Source: JADKAV01 sp963732355 (GTDB lineage: Bacteria; Actinomycetota; Actinomycetes; S36-B12; UBA10799). From it: a stretch of 64,000 bases of DNA. Shown here one piece after another: positions 8,017 through 17,401 of the stretch. Position 1 is the first letter of the stretch. Each line of letters starts with the position of its first letter. The stretch spans positions 310,001 through 374,000 of the forward strand of contig CAVSZD010000007.1 in the NCBI GenBank assembly GCA_963732355.1, given 5' to 3'. The notes beneath the pieces are model-generated. The model was given only the letters and a program-made list of their open reading frames with translations. It was not told the DNA's origin and searched no databases. The translations under genes were made by a program, and so were the position numbers.

Positions 8017-11000
8017 ATGGACGGGGAGCTGCCACCGGGGGTCTACGAGGATCTGGTCACGTCAGCCCTCGAGCAACGCCTGGCTCAGGTGCTGGACCGA
8101 AGTACGCGCTCCGCCTTGGCACCCGCCGAGGCCCCGGACCGGCTAGCCCTACACATAAGCGACATGGTTCGTCGAGCGGTCGAGGCCTTGCCAAGCGATC
8201 AACGTGTGGCACTCGGCGCACAGGTCGCGCGGGAGATCGGGTTGTCGTTGGCCGCCGCGTCCCCACGTTCGGGTGTCGAACGGGATGCGCCGATTGGCAC
8301 AGCAGAGGTGCTGCGTCTCATCCGCTTAGTACGCCCGGACGGTTCCCTTGCGGACATCGCCACCCCCTTGACTCCCTTACTCGACACAACACTGCTGACC
8401 AACTCCCCTGGGGAGCCGCGACTGGTAAGCCAGATTCAATCGGAGATCGAGTCTGCAGACGGCATTGACCTGATCATGGCCTTCATCCGGCGCAGTGGCC
8501 TCAACCCGATCCGCGAAGCGCTGCAGCGTCACTGCCAGTCGGGCAAACGCCTGCGCGTCCTTACAACGACATACACGAGCACGACTCAGTTGGAGGCGCT
8601 GCAGGATCTGGTGCGTCTCGGCGCGCAGGTCCGCGTCTCCTACGACACTTCGAGTACCCGACTGCACGCGAAAGCCTGGATCTTGCACAGACGATCGGGG
8701 GCCTCCACCAGCTTCGTAGGATCGTCGAACTTGACCCATCAAGCCCAGCACACGGGCCTGGAATGGAACCTGCGGGTTTCCGGCCGACGCAACCCGGATG
8801 TCCTCGAGAAGGTCGCGGGTGTATTCGACGCCTACTGGGAGAGCGGCGACTTCGTCGACTTCGATGCTGAAGAGTTCGCACGCCGGAGCGCGGTCAAATC
8901 CGCGGCAACCTATCTGAGCCCAGTCGAAATCCGGCTTGAACCGTTTCAAGAGCGGCTGCTCGAACAGGTCGAGGTGGCGCGCAGAACTGGATTCACCAGG
9001 AATCTGCTCGTGGCTGCCACAGGTACCGGGAAGACCGTGATGGCGGCAGTCGACTACGGACGCTTGAAGGACCGTTTACAACGGTCGCGTCTACTGTTCG
9101 TCGCTCACCGGCAGGAACTGCTGGAGCAAGCGCTCGCCACGTTCCGCCATCACCTTCGTGACGCGTCCTTCGGAGAGTTGTGGGCTGCGGGCAAACGACC
9201 AATTGAGTTCCAGCATGTGTTCGCCTCGATCCAGAGCCTTCACTCGGTGGAATCAATGCCCGCCGACCACTTCGACGTCGTGATCGTGGACGAGTTTCAC
9301 CACGCCGCAGCCGCCACCTATCGTCGCCTACTCGACCATGTCGAACCGGTGCAGTTGCTAGGACTCACCGCCACGCCGGAGCGTTCAGACGGCCAGGACA
9401 TCCTGCACTGGTTCGGTGACCGGATCGCCGCGGAACTGCGCCTATGGGACGCCATCGACCAGCGGCGCCTGAGCCCTTTCACCTACTTCGGCGTCAGCGA
9501 CGGGATCGACCTGACCGGCGTGTCCTGGACACGTGGAAGGGGCTATGACGTCGCGGCGCTCTCCAACGTGTACACCGGCGACCGAGCATGGGCACGTAGA
9601 GTGCTGGGCGCTCTGCACGAGCGCAGCGACGGACCTGTCAAGGCCCTCGGATTCTGCGTGGACGTCGACCACGCTCACTTCATGGCTGATGTGTTCAACG
9701 GCGCGGGCACTCCGGCCGTGGCAGTGTCCGGGAGAAGCCCCGACGCGATCCGCTCCGGCGCTCTGGCCGACCTGCGATCCGGCCGGGTTCAGGTCATCTT
9801 CAGCGTGGATCTCTTCAACGAGGGCCTGGACGTCCCCGACGTTGACACTCTCCTGCTGCTGCGGCCCACCGATAGTCCGGTGCTGTTCCTGCAGCAACTC
9901 GGCCGAGGACTGCGCAAGTCCGAGGGGAAGACAGACTGCCTCGTGCTGGACTTCGTCGGGCAGCACCGCAAGGAGTTCCGGTTCGACCGGCGCTTCCGGG
10001 CGATTGTAGGCGGGACCAGAAAGGATCTGGCCCAACAGGTCAAAGACGGGTTCCCATTCCTGCCAGCAGGTTGCCACATGCAGTTGGACAGGGTGGCACG
10101 CGAGGAGGTGCTGCGCAGCATTCGCGAGTCCGTGCCGGACCGGTGGACCGCCAAAGTCACCGAGCTTGTAGCCATGGTGAAAGCCGGTCATAGGCCCACC
10201 CTTGGCAGCTACCTGGAGCACACGGGTCTGGAACTCGACGACGTGTATAAGGGCGGTCGAGGCTGGTCCGACATGCTCGAGGCCGCTGGTATTGAGACGG
10301 CTGAACCAGGCCCGCATGAGAAGGCGCTGCGGCGAGCAGTCGGGCGACTTCGACATGTTGACGACCAGGTCCGCCTATCAGGCTACCGCCGACTGATGTA
10401 CACAGGCCCACAGACGCTGTTCGAGACACGGGTAATGCGCATGCTCCTGTCAGCACTGTTCGACGGTCCGCTGCTCAATGGCACGGTTGCCGAGGCCGCC
10501 GGGCTCCTGCAACAACATCCGCAGGTCCTGGCCGAACTCGACGAACTGCTCCGCCTGCTGCTGGTGGACCACGTGCAGTCGCCCCTGCTCTCCCATCCGG
10601 ACGTCCCACTGCGCCTACACGCCAGGTACACCCGATCCGAGATCCTCGGCGCATTCGGCAGCGGCGACGTGGCCCGCAACAGGCCTTGGCGCGAAGGCAC
10701 GATCTTCCTCGAGGACGAGGCGGTCGACCTTCATGCCTTCACCCTCGACAAGTCAGCCGGCACCTTCTCTCCGACCACGCGTTACCGCGACTACGCAATC
10801 AGCCGCGATCTGCTGCACTGGGAAAGCCAGTCGACCACCCCGGCAGACGGTCGAGTCGGCCGCCGCTACCGCGGGCTCGCCGAACCCTCGAGCCAGATGT
10901 TCTTCGCACGCCTGCGTGGGCCCGAGCCATTCTGGTTCCTCGGTGAGGGCACGTACGTCCGGCACGTGGGCGAGAGGCCGATGGCCATCACCTGGAGACT

Positions 11001-11055
11001 CAAGACACCCATCCCCGGCGACCTCTTCGCCCAGTTCGCATCAGCCGTCGCCTGA
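8017..11055 (+). CDS. PLD-domain / superfamily II helicase / DUF3427 protein
   Basis: The 1012-aa protein begins with a helical region. A single phospholipase-D-type motif follows at about residues 215-240 (LHAKAW...GSSNLT). Next is an SF2 helicase core: Walker A ATGTGKT near 335, DEFHH near 424, GLTATPERSDG, and motif VI QQLGRGLR. The C-terminus has the DUF3427-like domain seen in this family. A lone HKD motif implies dimerisation to form a nuclease site. Such proteins probably translocate on and cut DNA; family members occur in repair and phage-defence contexts, but no specific role is established. It is divergent from sbcD across a 118-bp region and converges on the DUF222-HNH nuclease with a 34-nt gap. 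There is no clear RBS before ATG 8017. Confidence 0.85.
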   Translation: MDGELPPGVYEDLVTSALEQRLAQVLDRSTRSALAPAEAPDRLALHISDMVRRAVEALPSDQRVALGAQVAREIGLSLAAASPRSGVERDAPIGTAEVLRLIRLVRPDGSLADIATPLTPLLDTTLLTNSPGEPRLVSQIQSEIESADGIDLIMAFIRRSGLNPIREALQRHCQSGKRLRVLTTTYTSTTQLEALQDLVRLGAQVRVSYDTSSTRLHAKAWILHRRSGASTSFVGSSNLTHQAQHTGLEWNLRVSGRRNPDVLEKVAGVFDAYWESGDFVDFDAEEFARRSAVKSAATYLSPVEIRLEPFQERLLEQVEVARRTGFTRNLLVAATGTGKTVMAAVDYGRLKDRLQRSRLLFVAHRQELLEQALATFRHHLRDASFGELWAAGKRPIEFQHVFASIQSLHSVESMPADHFDVVIVDEFHHAAAATYRRLLDHVEPVQLLGLTATPERSDGQDILHWFGDRIAAELRLWDAIDQRRLSPFTYFGVSDGIDLTGVSWTRGRGYDVAALSNVYTGDRAWARRVLGALHERSDGPVKALGFCVDVDHAHFMADVFNGAGTPAVAVSGRSPDAIRSGALADLRSGRVQVIFSVDLFNEGLDVPDVDTLLLLRPTDSPVLFLQQLGRGLRKSEGKTDCLVLDFVGQHRKEFRFDRRFRAIVGGTRKDLAQQVKDGFPFLPAGCHMQLDRVAREEVLRSIRESVPDRWTAKVTELVAMVKAGHRPTLGSYLEHTGLELDDVYKGGRGWSDMLEAAGIETAEPGPHEKALRRAVGRLRHVDDQVRLSGYRRLMYTGPQTLFETRVMRMLLSALFDGPLLNGTVAEAAGLLQQHPQVLAELDELLRLLLVDHVQSPLLSHPDVPLRLHARYTRSEILGAFGSGDVARNRPWREGTIFLEDEAVDLHAFTLDKSAGTFSPTTRYRDYAISRDLLHWESQSTTPADGRVGRRYRGLAEPSSQMFFARLRGPEPFWFLGEGTYVRHVGERPMAITWRLKTPIPGDLFAQFASAVA

Positions 11056-11089
11056 AATCCCCCACCGATCCGGGTTGGCAGTTGCCAAT

Positions 11090-12274
11090 CTATGGAGGCG
11101 GCCGGATCGGCGACCCGGTCTCGTAGTGGCCGTCGGTCCACACGATCCGCAACAGCCCCTGGTGCACCCGACGATGGTGGTATCGGCAAATGAGCACCAG
11201 GTTGACCAAATCAGTAGGACCCCCATGCTTCCAGGCCTTGATGTGATGGGCGATGCAACGACGGGCGGGCACCGTGCATCCGGGGTGGATGCACCCGGAG
11301 CCATCACGTACGGCAAGCGCCGCCCGTTGGGCCTTCGTGGCGAACCGTTCAGCAAAGCCCACTGCCAGGGGTGCCCAATGGACGTCGTCGGTGCGCAGAC
11401 CGACCACGTAGGTGACCTTCGCGCTGCACGTCTCCACGGCCAGGTCCAGCCTTGACATCAGCAACCCGGAGGGCCAGTTGGCGCCGACGCCCGACTCCAG
11501 TTGATCAGGGGTGAGCGTCAACGTCACATGTCCGGCACCTGTGGGTCGGTCGACCGGATCGAGAGCTTTCGCGGCGATCTCGCCCAGAGCATCACACTGG
11601 CGCATTCCACCGCTACGGCCGTCCTGGGGGCCGATCGGCTCGGCAAATACCTCGAACGCGGCTGCCAGCTTGTGACCGGTGGCGGCATCGAGCAGCCCAT
11701 CGAGGTACCACCAACCGTCGTTCCGCTCGTGCAGGAACACCTTGCGTCGGTCTCGGGCTCGCTCAGCTTCGTTCTCATAGTCGTCGGGCGAGTACTGCTG
11801 GATCAGCCGGTCGCACAGGACGCGGGTCTCGGCCGCAGTGTGGGTGCGGGCGTAGTCGACGATGATCGGTTCCGCGCGGTTGAAGGCGTCGTCGAGACGG
11901 CGGTGAGCGTGACGGATGGCTTTGACGTGCTCGGCACTGATGTCACCGTCGGCCAGGGCCCGCGCGGTTTCGGGCAGGTCATCGCGTAGCGCACGAGAGG
12001 TGTGCACAAGGGCCCCGGCGGCCGCTGAAGACAGCCGCATCGTCCGCGCCAGCCAGTCAGCGGTCGAGCGGTGCCCGAGCAGCTCGCCACCGCCGCGGGC
12101 ATCGAAAGCCGCCAACGCTGAGCACTGCAAAGCTGCCAACTGATTGCCCACCCGAAAGAGGGCCGGAAGACCCTCCTCGAGTTCCGCGACGCTCCACTGG
12201 ACAGGCTCACCTGTGGGCAAGGACTCCACTGCAGCCAACAACTGCGTGACCTGGTCCTCTTGAATCACCGTCAT
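11090..12274 (-). CDS. DUF222 / HNH endonuclease (13E12 repeat family)
   Basis: The 394-aa protein has a helical DUF222 domain over most of its length. A C-terminal HNH site follows, with CTVPARRCIAHHIKAW, then GGPTDLVNLVLICRYHH, giving the metal-binding Cys/His pattern of HNH nucleases. This actinobacterial family (13E12 repeat proteins of mycobacteria) is often damage-inducible; substrate and role are unclear. The start ATG follows a G-rich SD-like GGGGGTGAG. Its promoter has the best damage-motif match in the window, at 12301-12323. It converges with the helicase gene and is divergent from the VWA gene. Confidence 0.93.
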   Translation of the reverse strand: MTVIQEDQVTQLLAAVESLPTGEPVQWSVAELEEGLPALFRVGNQLAALQCSALAAFDARGGGELLGHRSTADWLARTMRLSSAAAGALVHTSRALRDDLPETARALADGDISAEHVKAIRHAHRRLDDAFNRAEPIIVDYARTHTAAETRVLCDRLIQQYSPDDYENEAERARDRRKVFLHERNDGWWYLDGLLDAATGHKLAAAFEVFAEPIGPQDGRSGGMRQCDALGEIAAKALDPVDRPTGAGHVTLTLTPDQLESGVGANWPSGLLMSRLDLAVETCSAKVTYVVGLRTDDVHWAPLAVGFAERFATKAQRAALAVRDGSGCIHPGCTVPARRCIAHHIKAWKHGGPTDLVNLVLICRYHHRRVHQGLLRIVWTDGHYETGSPIRPPP

Positions 12275-12300
12275 TTCTCACCCCCGATCTCTTGCTTCGA

Positions 12301-12323
12301 ACGTTAGTACGAGGGTCTGACAA
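12301..12323 (-). promoter_or_regulatory. PafBC-type (RecA-NDp-like) damage promoter motif upstream of the DUF222-HNH gene
   Basis: TTGTCAGAC, exactly 8 nt, then TAACGT on the minus strand, 27 nt before the ATG. Spacing and -10 fit the mycobacterial TTGTCRGTG-N8-TAnnnT promoter fully; only the last two bases of the first block differ. Confidence 0.65.
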
Positions 12324-12443
12324 GTTCTCAGAGCCGATCGCAATCTGTGGACAACCCGAGCGTTCGACAACGGTCATCACCGTCCTTGTCATACCCCCAC
12401 CGCATAGTCGGATCACATCGGAGTCCGTCCAAGGGGGAACCAA

Positions 12444-13739
12444 ATGCATATCAACGCGCAACTCGATGTCGATGTCGTGTCGGTGGAACAGCAGGACAGC
12501 GTCACAGTGATGCTCGATCTGGCGGCACCCGCGGCAACTGAACACACGAGCCGGCCGCCGAGTGCGGCGATCATCGTGCTCGACCGCAGCGGCTCAATGA
12601 GCGGACGTCGTCTGCAGGCCGCCCAGCGGGCACTGCTGGCTCTGATCGACCGGCTTGACGAAACGGACTACTTCGGGCTCGTTTCGTTCGACCAGGAGGC
12701 GCAGGTGACCGTTCCTGCGGGCAAAGTCGGTCAACTCGGCCGAGAGTCCATTCGACGCGCGATCTCCGCGATCCGACCCGGTGGGTCCACCGATCTGTCC
12801 TCGGGCTACTTGCGCGGTCTGCAGGAAGCCCGGCGCATCGCAGCCGCAGGTGGCACAACGATCCTCGTGTTGTCTGACGGCCGCGCCAACTCCGGCATAG
12901 TCGATCCGCAAGCTTTCCGGCAGATGGCCACAGGCGCCGCGGCACAGGCCATCACCACATCCACAATCGGGATCGGGCTCGGTTACGACGACCGGATTCT
13001 GTCTGAGCTGGCCATCGGTGGTACCGGTAACCACACCTTCGCCGGGGAGGCTGACGCCGCTGCTGCTGCGGTCGCAGGTGAACTGGAGGGCCTGCTGTCG
13101 AAGACCGTCCAGGCCGCAAGTCTGCTGATCAAGCCGACCGCCGACGTCATCAAGATCACCGTTCTCAACGACCTCCCCAGCCAAGGACTCGCCGACGCTG
13201 TGATGGTCGAACTGGGCGACTTCTATGCGGGAGAACAACGCCGCCTTCTCATCACCCTCGAGGTGCCTGCCATGGCCGCCCTCGGGCTGGCCCAGGTGGC
13301 ACACCTGGAACTCACCTTCGTGAGCATTCCCGACCTACTGGCCCACACGGTCACTCTCCCAATCTCAGTGAACGTCGTCCCCCAAGACTTGGCCCGAGGC
13401 CGCGTTCCAGATCCGGAAGTGCAACGCGAGAAGCTCATCCTCGACGCGCAGTCGGCAAAGCGCCTCAGCGAGGACGCTCTGCGCCGAGGCGACGTGGAAA
13501 GCGCACGGGCAGAGCTGACGAATACCGTCGACAAGCTCACGCAAGCGCAACGCGACAAGCCCGACGCTGACGTCCAAGAAGAGATCCAGTTCCTGCGCAG
13601 GTCGTTGAGCGACCTCGACCGCGGGGATCCGGAGTACACGAGCAAGAGCCTGAGCGCAGACCGGACCAAGAAGTCGCGCGGCTACAGGGATCGCAAGCAG
13701 GGCGGCGAGTGGGACAAGGACGGCAAGAATGGGCGATGA
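12444..13739 (+). CDS. von Willebrand factor A domain protein
   Basis: The 431-aa protein starts at ATG 12444 behind AAGGGGGA. A VWA domain with a complete MIDAS motif (DRSGSMS, residues 47-53; later GGSTDLSSG and LSDGRAN) occupies roughly residues 40-220. A beta-rich region follows, then a charged helical segment (about 320-400) and a very basic C-terminus. There is no signal peptide or membrane segment, so it is probably cytosolic. VWA proteins bind partners through a divalent ion; the partner here is unknown. It sits between two nuclease/helicase genes and converges on the NERD-helicase with a 19-nt gap, but no cognate MoxR ATPase is nearby. Confidence 0.85.
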   Translation: MHINAQLDVDVVSVEQQDSVTVMLDLAAPAATEHTSRPPSAAIIVLDRSGSMSGRRLQAAQRALLALIDRLDETDYFGLVSFDQEAQVTVPAGKVGQLGRESIRRAISAIRPGGSTDLSSGYLRGLQEARRIAAAGGTTILVLSDGRANSGIVDPQAFRQMATGAAAQAITTSTIGIGLGYDDRILSELAIGGTGNHTFAGEADAAAAAVAGELEGLLSKTVQAASLLIKPTADVIKITVLNDLPSQGLADAVMVELGDFYAGEQRRLLITLEVPAMAALGLAQVAHLELTFVSIPDLLAHTVTLPISVNVVPQDLARGRVPDPEVQREKLILDAQSAKRLSEDALRRGDVESARAELTNTVDKLTQAQRDKPDADVQEEIQFLRRSLSDLDRGDPEYTSKSLSADRTKKSRGYRDRKQGGEWDKDGKNGR

Positions 13740-13758
13740 CTCCGACTGGCGACTGGTG

Positions 13759-15336
13759 CTAGCCCCCTAGCCGGCCGAGCCACTCCTCAGGTCCGACCAC
13801 AGCCAATAGGTGCGTAGCGCGCGAGACCCCGACTCGCAGCAGTGCCTGGGCATCGGACTGGTCGTGGAAACCGTTGATCGCCAGAACGACGACCGGTCGC
13901 TCAAGGCCTTTGAAACCCTTGACCGTGCATACAGCGACCTCATCAGGCGACAGCAAGGACCGGGCGAAACCAACGGCTCCCAACTCGTCGATCCGGCGCA
14001 CGTGTTCTGGGTGCCGCCGCCAGGTCGTCAAGAGGGCGACGTCAGAGGAATCGAAGTCGCCTGCTTCGAGCAGCGCGGCCACCACCTGGTTGGCGACCTC
14101 AATCGCCTCCTCCACGGGTGACTCGAAGAACTCCACCGGAGGACCGGATGCACCGCGGCAGTCCTGGGTCTCCCCGGACAGAGCCTGGAGGGCCGCCGCG
14201 ATTTGTTCGGTGTTTCGGACGTTCTCGGACAGTTCAACTTCCACTGCGAGTTGCCCCTCGGACTCGCGCGGGTAGAGGCGCTGTTCGTCGTCACCGAACA
14301 GCACCAAGGGGCCGGAAGCGGGATCCCACAGCAGCAAGTGCACCGCATCCCACCAAGCAGCAGCGAAGTCCTGGGCCTCATCGACCACGACCAGATCGAA
14401 GCGCTCGTTTGAATCACACGCAGCGGTGGCGAGGGCTCCAGGCAGACTGTCCCAGAACTCCTGCTGCGCCTCGGGGGGCACCTGCGCTCCCGTCCACGCG
14501 ATGGCCAGCTCATGCAGAGTCCCGATCCATGCCGGTCTTTGATCCGCGGGCCAAGTGGAAGCCCGTTGGACCATGTGTAACGCCAGGCCACGGTTGTAGC
14601 ACAGCAGCGCGACCCGGGCACCGCGAACGGTCTCCTGCCTGGCGTGTTCAAGGGCGAGCCAGGTCTTGCCTGTCCCGGGACCTCCGGTTACAAGGATCCG
14701 GTCGTTGGCTCGCAGGGCCCGCAGAATGTCATATTGATCACGGGTGATCATGTCCGCGCGCCGGGATGCCAGCGCGATCTTCTGTCGCGTGGATGGTTTG
14801 GGTAGACGCCTCTCCAGAACATCCATCAGCGCCTCGACGTCGAAGGACTCCCCGGTGTACAGCGCTGCACTGACACGGGCTGCGAGGTCGGCTACGCCAT
14901 CGACCCACTGCGCCCGATGAGAATCAGCCGGCGTGAACGCCTTCGGCAGCGTGGTGTCCGGCAACACAACGACCGGGGTGAGGCTGGGACACGACATGTC
15001 CTGGTCCCGAACGAAGTCGCGGATCGTGTAGCCCGCCTTCTGCGCCTGCCACATTGGATCCTTGATCGCATGATCGCGTCCGGTGTGGTCACGTGAGTAC
15101 CAGTCGCCGTCCACAGTCCATATGAGGCCACCCTTGACCTCAACCACAGCTGCACCCGCCCCCGGGATGAGCACCAAGAAGTCCGCCTCGCGCACCACAC
15201 CTCGGTCATCGAGAACTCGGTACTGACTGATGACCACGGCCTCGTCGGGGAGCTGCTGCAGCGCCGCCCACACCCGCGCCTCCGCACCGAATCCAGGCTC
15301 GGAGTACTGGGGATTCGAGGGGATGTTTCGGGGCAC
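13759..15336 (-). CDS. NERD nuclease-related domain fused to an SF1 (UvrD-like) helicase
   Basis: The 525-aa protein opens with a NERD domain (about residues 10-140). It shows the nuclease-fold signature READF followed by EVKGG (Glu66, Lys68), which resembles a PD-(D/E)XK-type core. A compact superfamily I helicase follows: Walker A GGPGTGKT (218-225), DEAQDF near 319, and near the C-terminus TVKGFKGLE and GVSRATHLL. NERD-helicase fusions probably process DNA ends; some sit in defence islands, but this context is equally compatible with repair. The start is GTG at 15336. No accessory methylase or sensor gene is adjacent, so I do not call a defence system. Confidence 0.85.
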   Translation of the reverse strand: MPRNIPSNPQYSEPGFGAEARVWAALQQLPDEAVVISQYRVLDDRGVVREADFLVLIPGAGAAVVEVKGGLIWTVDGDWYSRDHTGRDHAIKDPMWQAQKAGYTIRDFVRDQDMSCPSLTPVVVLPDTTLPKAFTPADSHRAQWVDGVADLAARVSAALYTGESFDVEALMDVLERRLPKPSTRQKIALASRRADMITRDQYDILRALRANDRILVTGGPGTGKTWLALEHARQETVRGARVALLCYNRGLALHMVQRASTWPADQRPAWIGTLHELAIAWTGAQVPPEAQQEFWDSLPGALATAACDSNERFDLVVVDEAQDFAAAWWDAVHLLLWDPASGPLVLFGDDEQRLYPRESEGQLAVEVELSENVRNTEQIAAALQALSGETQDCRGASGPPVEFFESPVEEAIEVANQVVAALLEAGDFDSSDVALLTTWRRHPEHVRRIDELGAVGFARSLLSPDEVAVCTVKGFKGLERPVVVLAINGFHDQSDAQALLRVGVSRATHLLAVVGPEEWLGRLGG

Positions 15337-15405
15337 GTCACGAGTCTGTCGATACCCGCGACGTCACGCCCGTCAGGGGCATTGCTGGGTGCTTCAGTCG
15401 CCGGC

Positions 15406-17304
15406 TCACTCGGCGGGGTCGGGGGGCGCGAGCTTCTTCACCGCGGCCTTGCGCGGAGCCGCTTTCTTGGCCGCCGGTTTCTTCGCCGAGGTCTTGCGCG
15501 GCGTAGTCTTCTTCGCCGAGGTCTTCTTCGCCGAGGTCTTGCGCGGCGTAGTCTTCTTTGCCGCGGCCTTCTTCGCCGGGGTCTTCTTCGCCGCCGGACT
15601 GCGACGCGCTCTGCGGACAGGACCCTTCTCTACCTCGACGAAGGACGTCTCCATCGGACTGGGCAAGTCGGCCCGCATGTACGAGACACCGTCGTGGATA
15701 TTCACATCCCACGGCAGTCCACTGGACTGAAGAAGGTGCAGCATGCCGTTGTTGTCGGCGAGAACGCTGGCGACGATCGAGGTGAACCCCAGCCTGGTGG
15801 CCATATGCAGCATGGCCTGTAGCAGCTTCTTCCCAACACCGCGACCCTGGTAGGCATCCTCGACGATCATCGCGATTTCAGCGGCGTGCTCACCTTCAGC
15901 GGGGTCCGGGAACAGGTTGCCCAGACCGATGATCTCGCCGTCCTCGCTCATCGCGACCAAGGTCGCTCCACGATGTCCACCTGCGAGCCGGTACAGGCGA
16001 GTGCCGTGCCAGTCGGTGATCGAGAAGTAGCGCTGGTAGCGACTGCGTTCCGAACTGCGATCGTGCATCGCCGCCACGGCGTCGGCGTCCTCGGGACGCG
16101 ACAATCGGATCCAGATCGTCCCGCCCTTGATGCTTTCGACCCAACCAACGGCCTCGTCGCTGCCGGTCAGGGAGGCGATGGCCGAAGACAACCTCAGAAG
16201 TGCTGAGGCTCGGGTACGTTCGGCCTTCGCGAACGGCGCCCACGACCGCTGGAGCACCACGTGCTGTTCAGGTGTCCACTGCAGCCGAAGTACATCCGGG
16301 CTGTCGTCCTCCCCCTCAGTGGCCGAAGTCACCTCCACCTCGTCGGCCTCCACCAGCTCCGCGGCCGCCAACGGGGCCAGCTCCGGCGTCTTCACCAGAG
16401 CCGCAGCACCGTCGAGCACCCGAGTCGGGAGGTCAAGAATGTCATCCGGTGAGCCCGGGCCAACGAACGCGTGCTTGCCCACCGACAGAGCTGCGGTGAG
16501 GATGACCTGTTCGGTGACGGAATCTGGAGCGGTCAGGGCGACGTCTATCGTCCGCAGGCCATCATCGTGGCCCACGACCTGCACCGCGACCACGTAGGTG
16601 TGCAGGGAAGCCAGAGCCCGCACAAGCCTGGCCACCGATCCTGGCTGTTCGGAAATGTCCACGCGGACCCGCCACGGCTGGTGTCCATCGAACTCGTTGC
16701 GCAGAAGCATGTCCTGTGGTGCTATCGCGGTTCCCACCCGGGCCATCAAGCCGATCCACTGGGCCATGGTCGGCTTCGTTTCCAGGACTGGATCCAGGAG
16801 GGCCAACCCCGCGGACATCGCCATCGCCAGCTGCACCAGAGCCGCGTCCGACATTTCCGCATCCAGGCCACCATTGGCGCGGATCTGAGCGATGAGCGCC
16901 GCGGCGTTGTTCCACCTGTGGCGCATGCGCTCGGTTTCGATCTCGCGCAATCCACCATCGATATGCGCCCTTGTCAGCGCCTCGAGTTCCAGGACATCCC
17001 AACTTGCCGATGGGCTGGCGAAGACTTCCTGGGCGGCAGCCAGGATCACCGCTATGGGCGGTGTCTTCTCTGGATTCTCCACCGCCGCCGCGACCTGTTC
17101 GGCTGCGGAGGACCGCACCCGCGTGGCCATGACCTGTTCGAACAACTCCGCCCGCCCACCGGTCAGCCGATGCACGGTCTTCGACGAGACTCCTGCGGCT
17201 TTTGCCACCATGTTGATCTTGGTGCCGCTGAAACCGTGGATGGCGAAAAGATCAGCCGCCGCATCGACTATGCGGGTCTTGAGCTCATCGTCGTTCTTGG
17301 ACAT
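15406..17304 (-). CDS. Four-part protein: TetR-type HTH, ACT-like, GNAT acetyltransferase, lysine-rich tail
   Basis: The 632-aa protein starts at ATG 17304 behind AGGGGATC. Residues ~8-55 match a TetR HTH (RIVDAAADLFAIHGFSGTKI) and the helical ligand region runs to ~200. Residues ~208-285 look like an ACT regulatory domain (WRVRVDISEQPGSVARLV). Residues ~395-545 form a GNAT fold with the acetyl-CoA loop QGRGVGKKL near 486. Residues ~564-626 are a histone-H1-like tail of AKK, PRK and SAKK units. One chain could therefore bind DNA at both ends, sense a small ligand and acetylate something. It lies 97 nt downstream of the ADP-ribosylglycohydrolase gene and may share its promoter. The frame is continuous throughout, so a fusion by sequence error is unlikely. 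Confidence 0.85.
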   Translation of the reverse strand: MSKNDDELKTRIVDAAADLFAIHGFSGTKINMVAKAAGVSSKTVHRLTGGRAELFEQVMATRVRSSAAEQVAAAVENPEKTPPIAVILAAAQEVFASPSASWDVLELEALTRAHIDGGLREIETERMRHRWNNAAALIAQIRANGGLDAEMSDAALVQLAMAMSAGLALLDPVLETKPTMAQWIGLMARVGTAIAPQDMLLRNEFDGHQPWRVRVDISEQPGSVARLVRALASLHTYVVAVQVVGHDDGLRTIDVALTAPDSVTEQVILTAALSVGKHAFVGPGSPDDILDLPTRVLDGAAALVKTPELAPLAAAELVEADEVEVTSATEGEDDSPDVLRLQWTPEQHVVLQRSWAPFAKAERTRASALLRLSSAIASLTGSDEAVGWVESIKGGTIWIRLSRPEDADAVAAMHDRSSERSRYQRYFSITDWHGTRLYRLAGGHRGATLVAMSEDGEIIGLGNLFPDPAEGEHAAEIAMIVEDAYQGRGVGKKLLQAMLHMATRLGFTSIVASVLADNNGMLHLLQSSGLPWDVNIHDGVSYMRADLPSPMETSFVEVEKGPVRRARRSPAAKKTPAKKAAAKKTTPRKTSAKKTSAKKTTPRKTSAKKPAAKKAAPRKAAVKKLAPPDPAE

Positions 17305-17401
17305 GTGATCCCCTGGCGGTCGACACTGTCCTTCCAGCATCCCTGGCCCAGCGATTGTTCGCGCGCCGACTTCAGCGGCACCGCCCTGGGAGCGTCGGCT
17401 T

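Noticed and set aside
12292..12308. LexA (SOS) box around ttcgaacgtt upstream of the DUF222-HNH gene
   Set aside because: Only one half resembles TCGAAC-N4-GTTCGA; the palindrome is incomplete.
13759..15336. Calling the NERD-helicase gene an anti-phage defence system
   Set aside because: No methylase, sensor or second effector gene adjoins it, and the surroundings fit DNA repair equally well.
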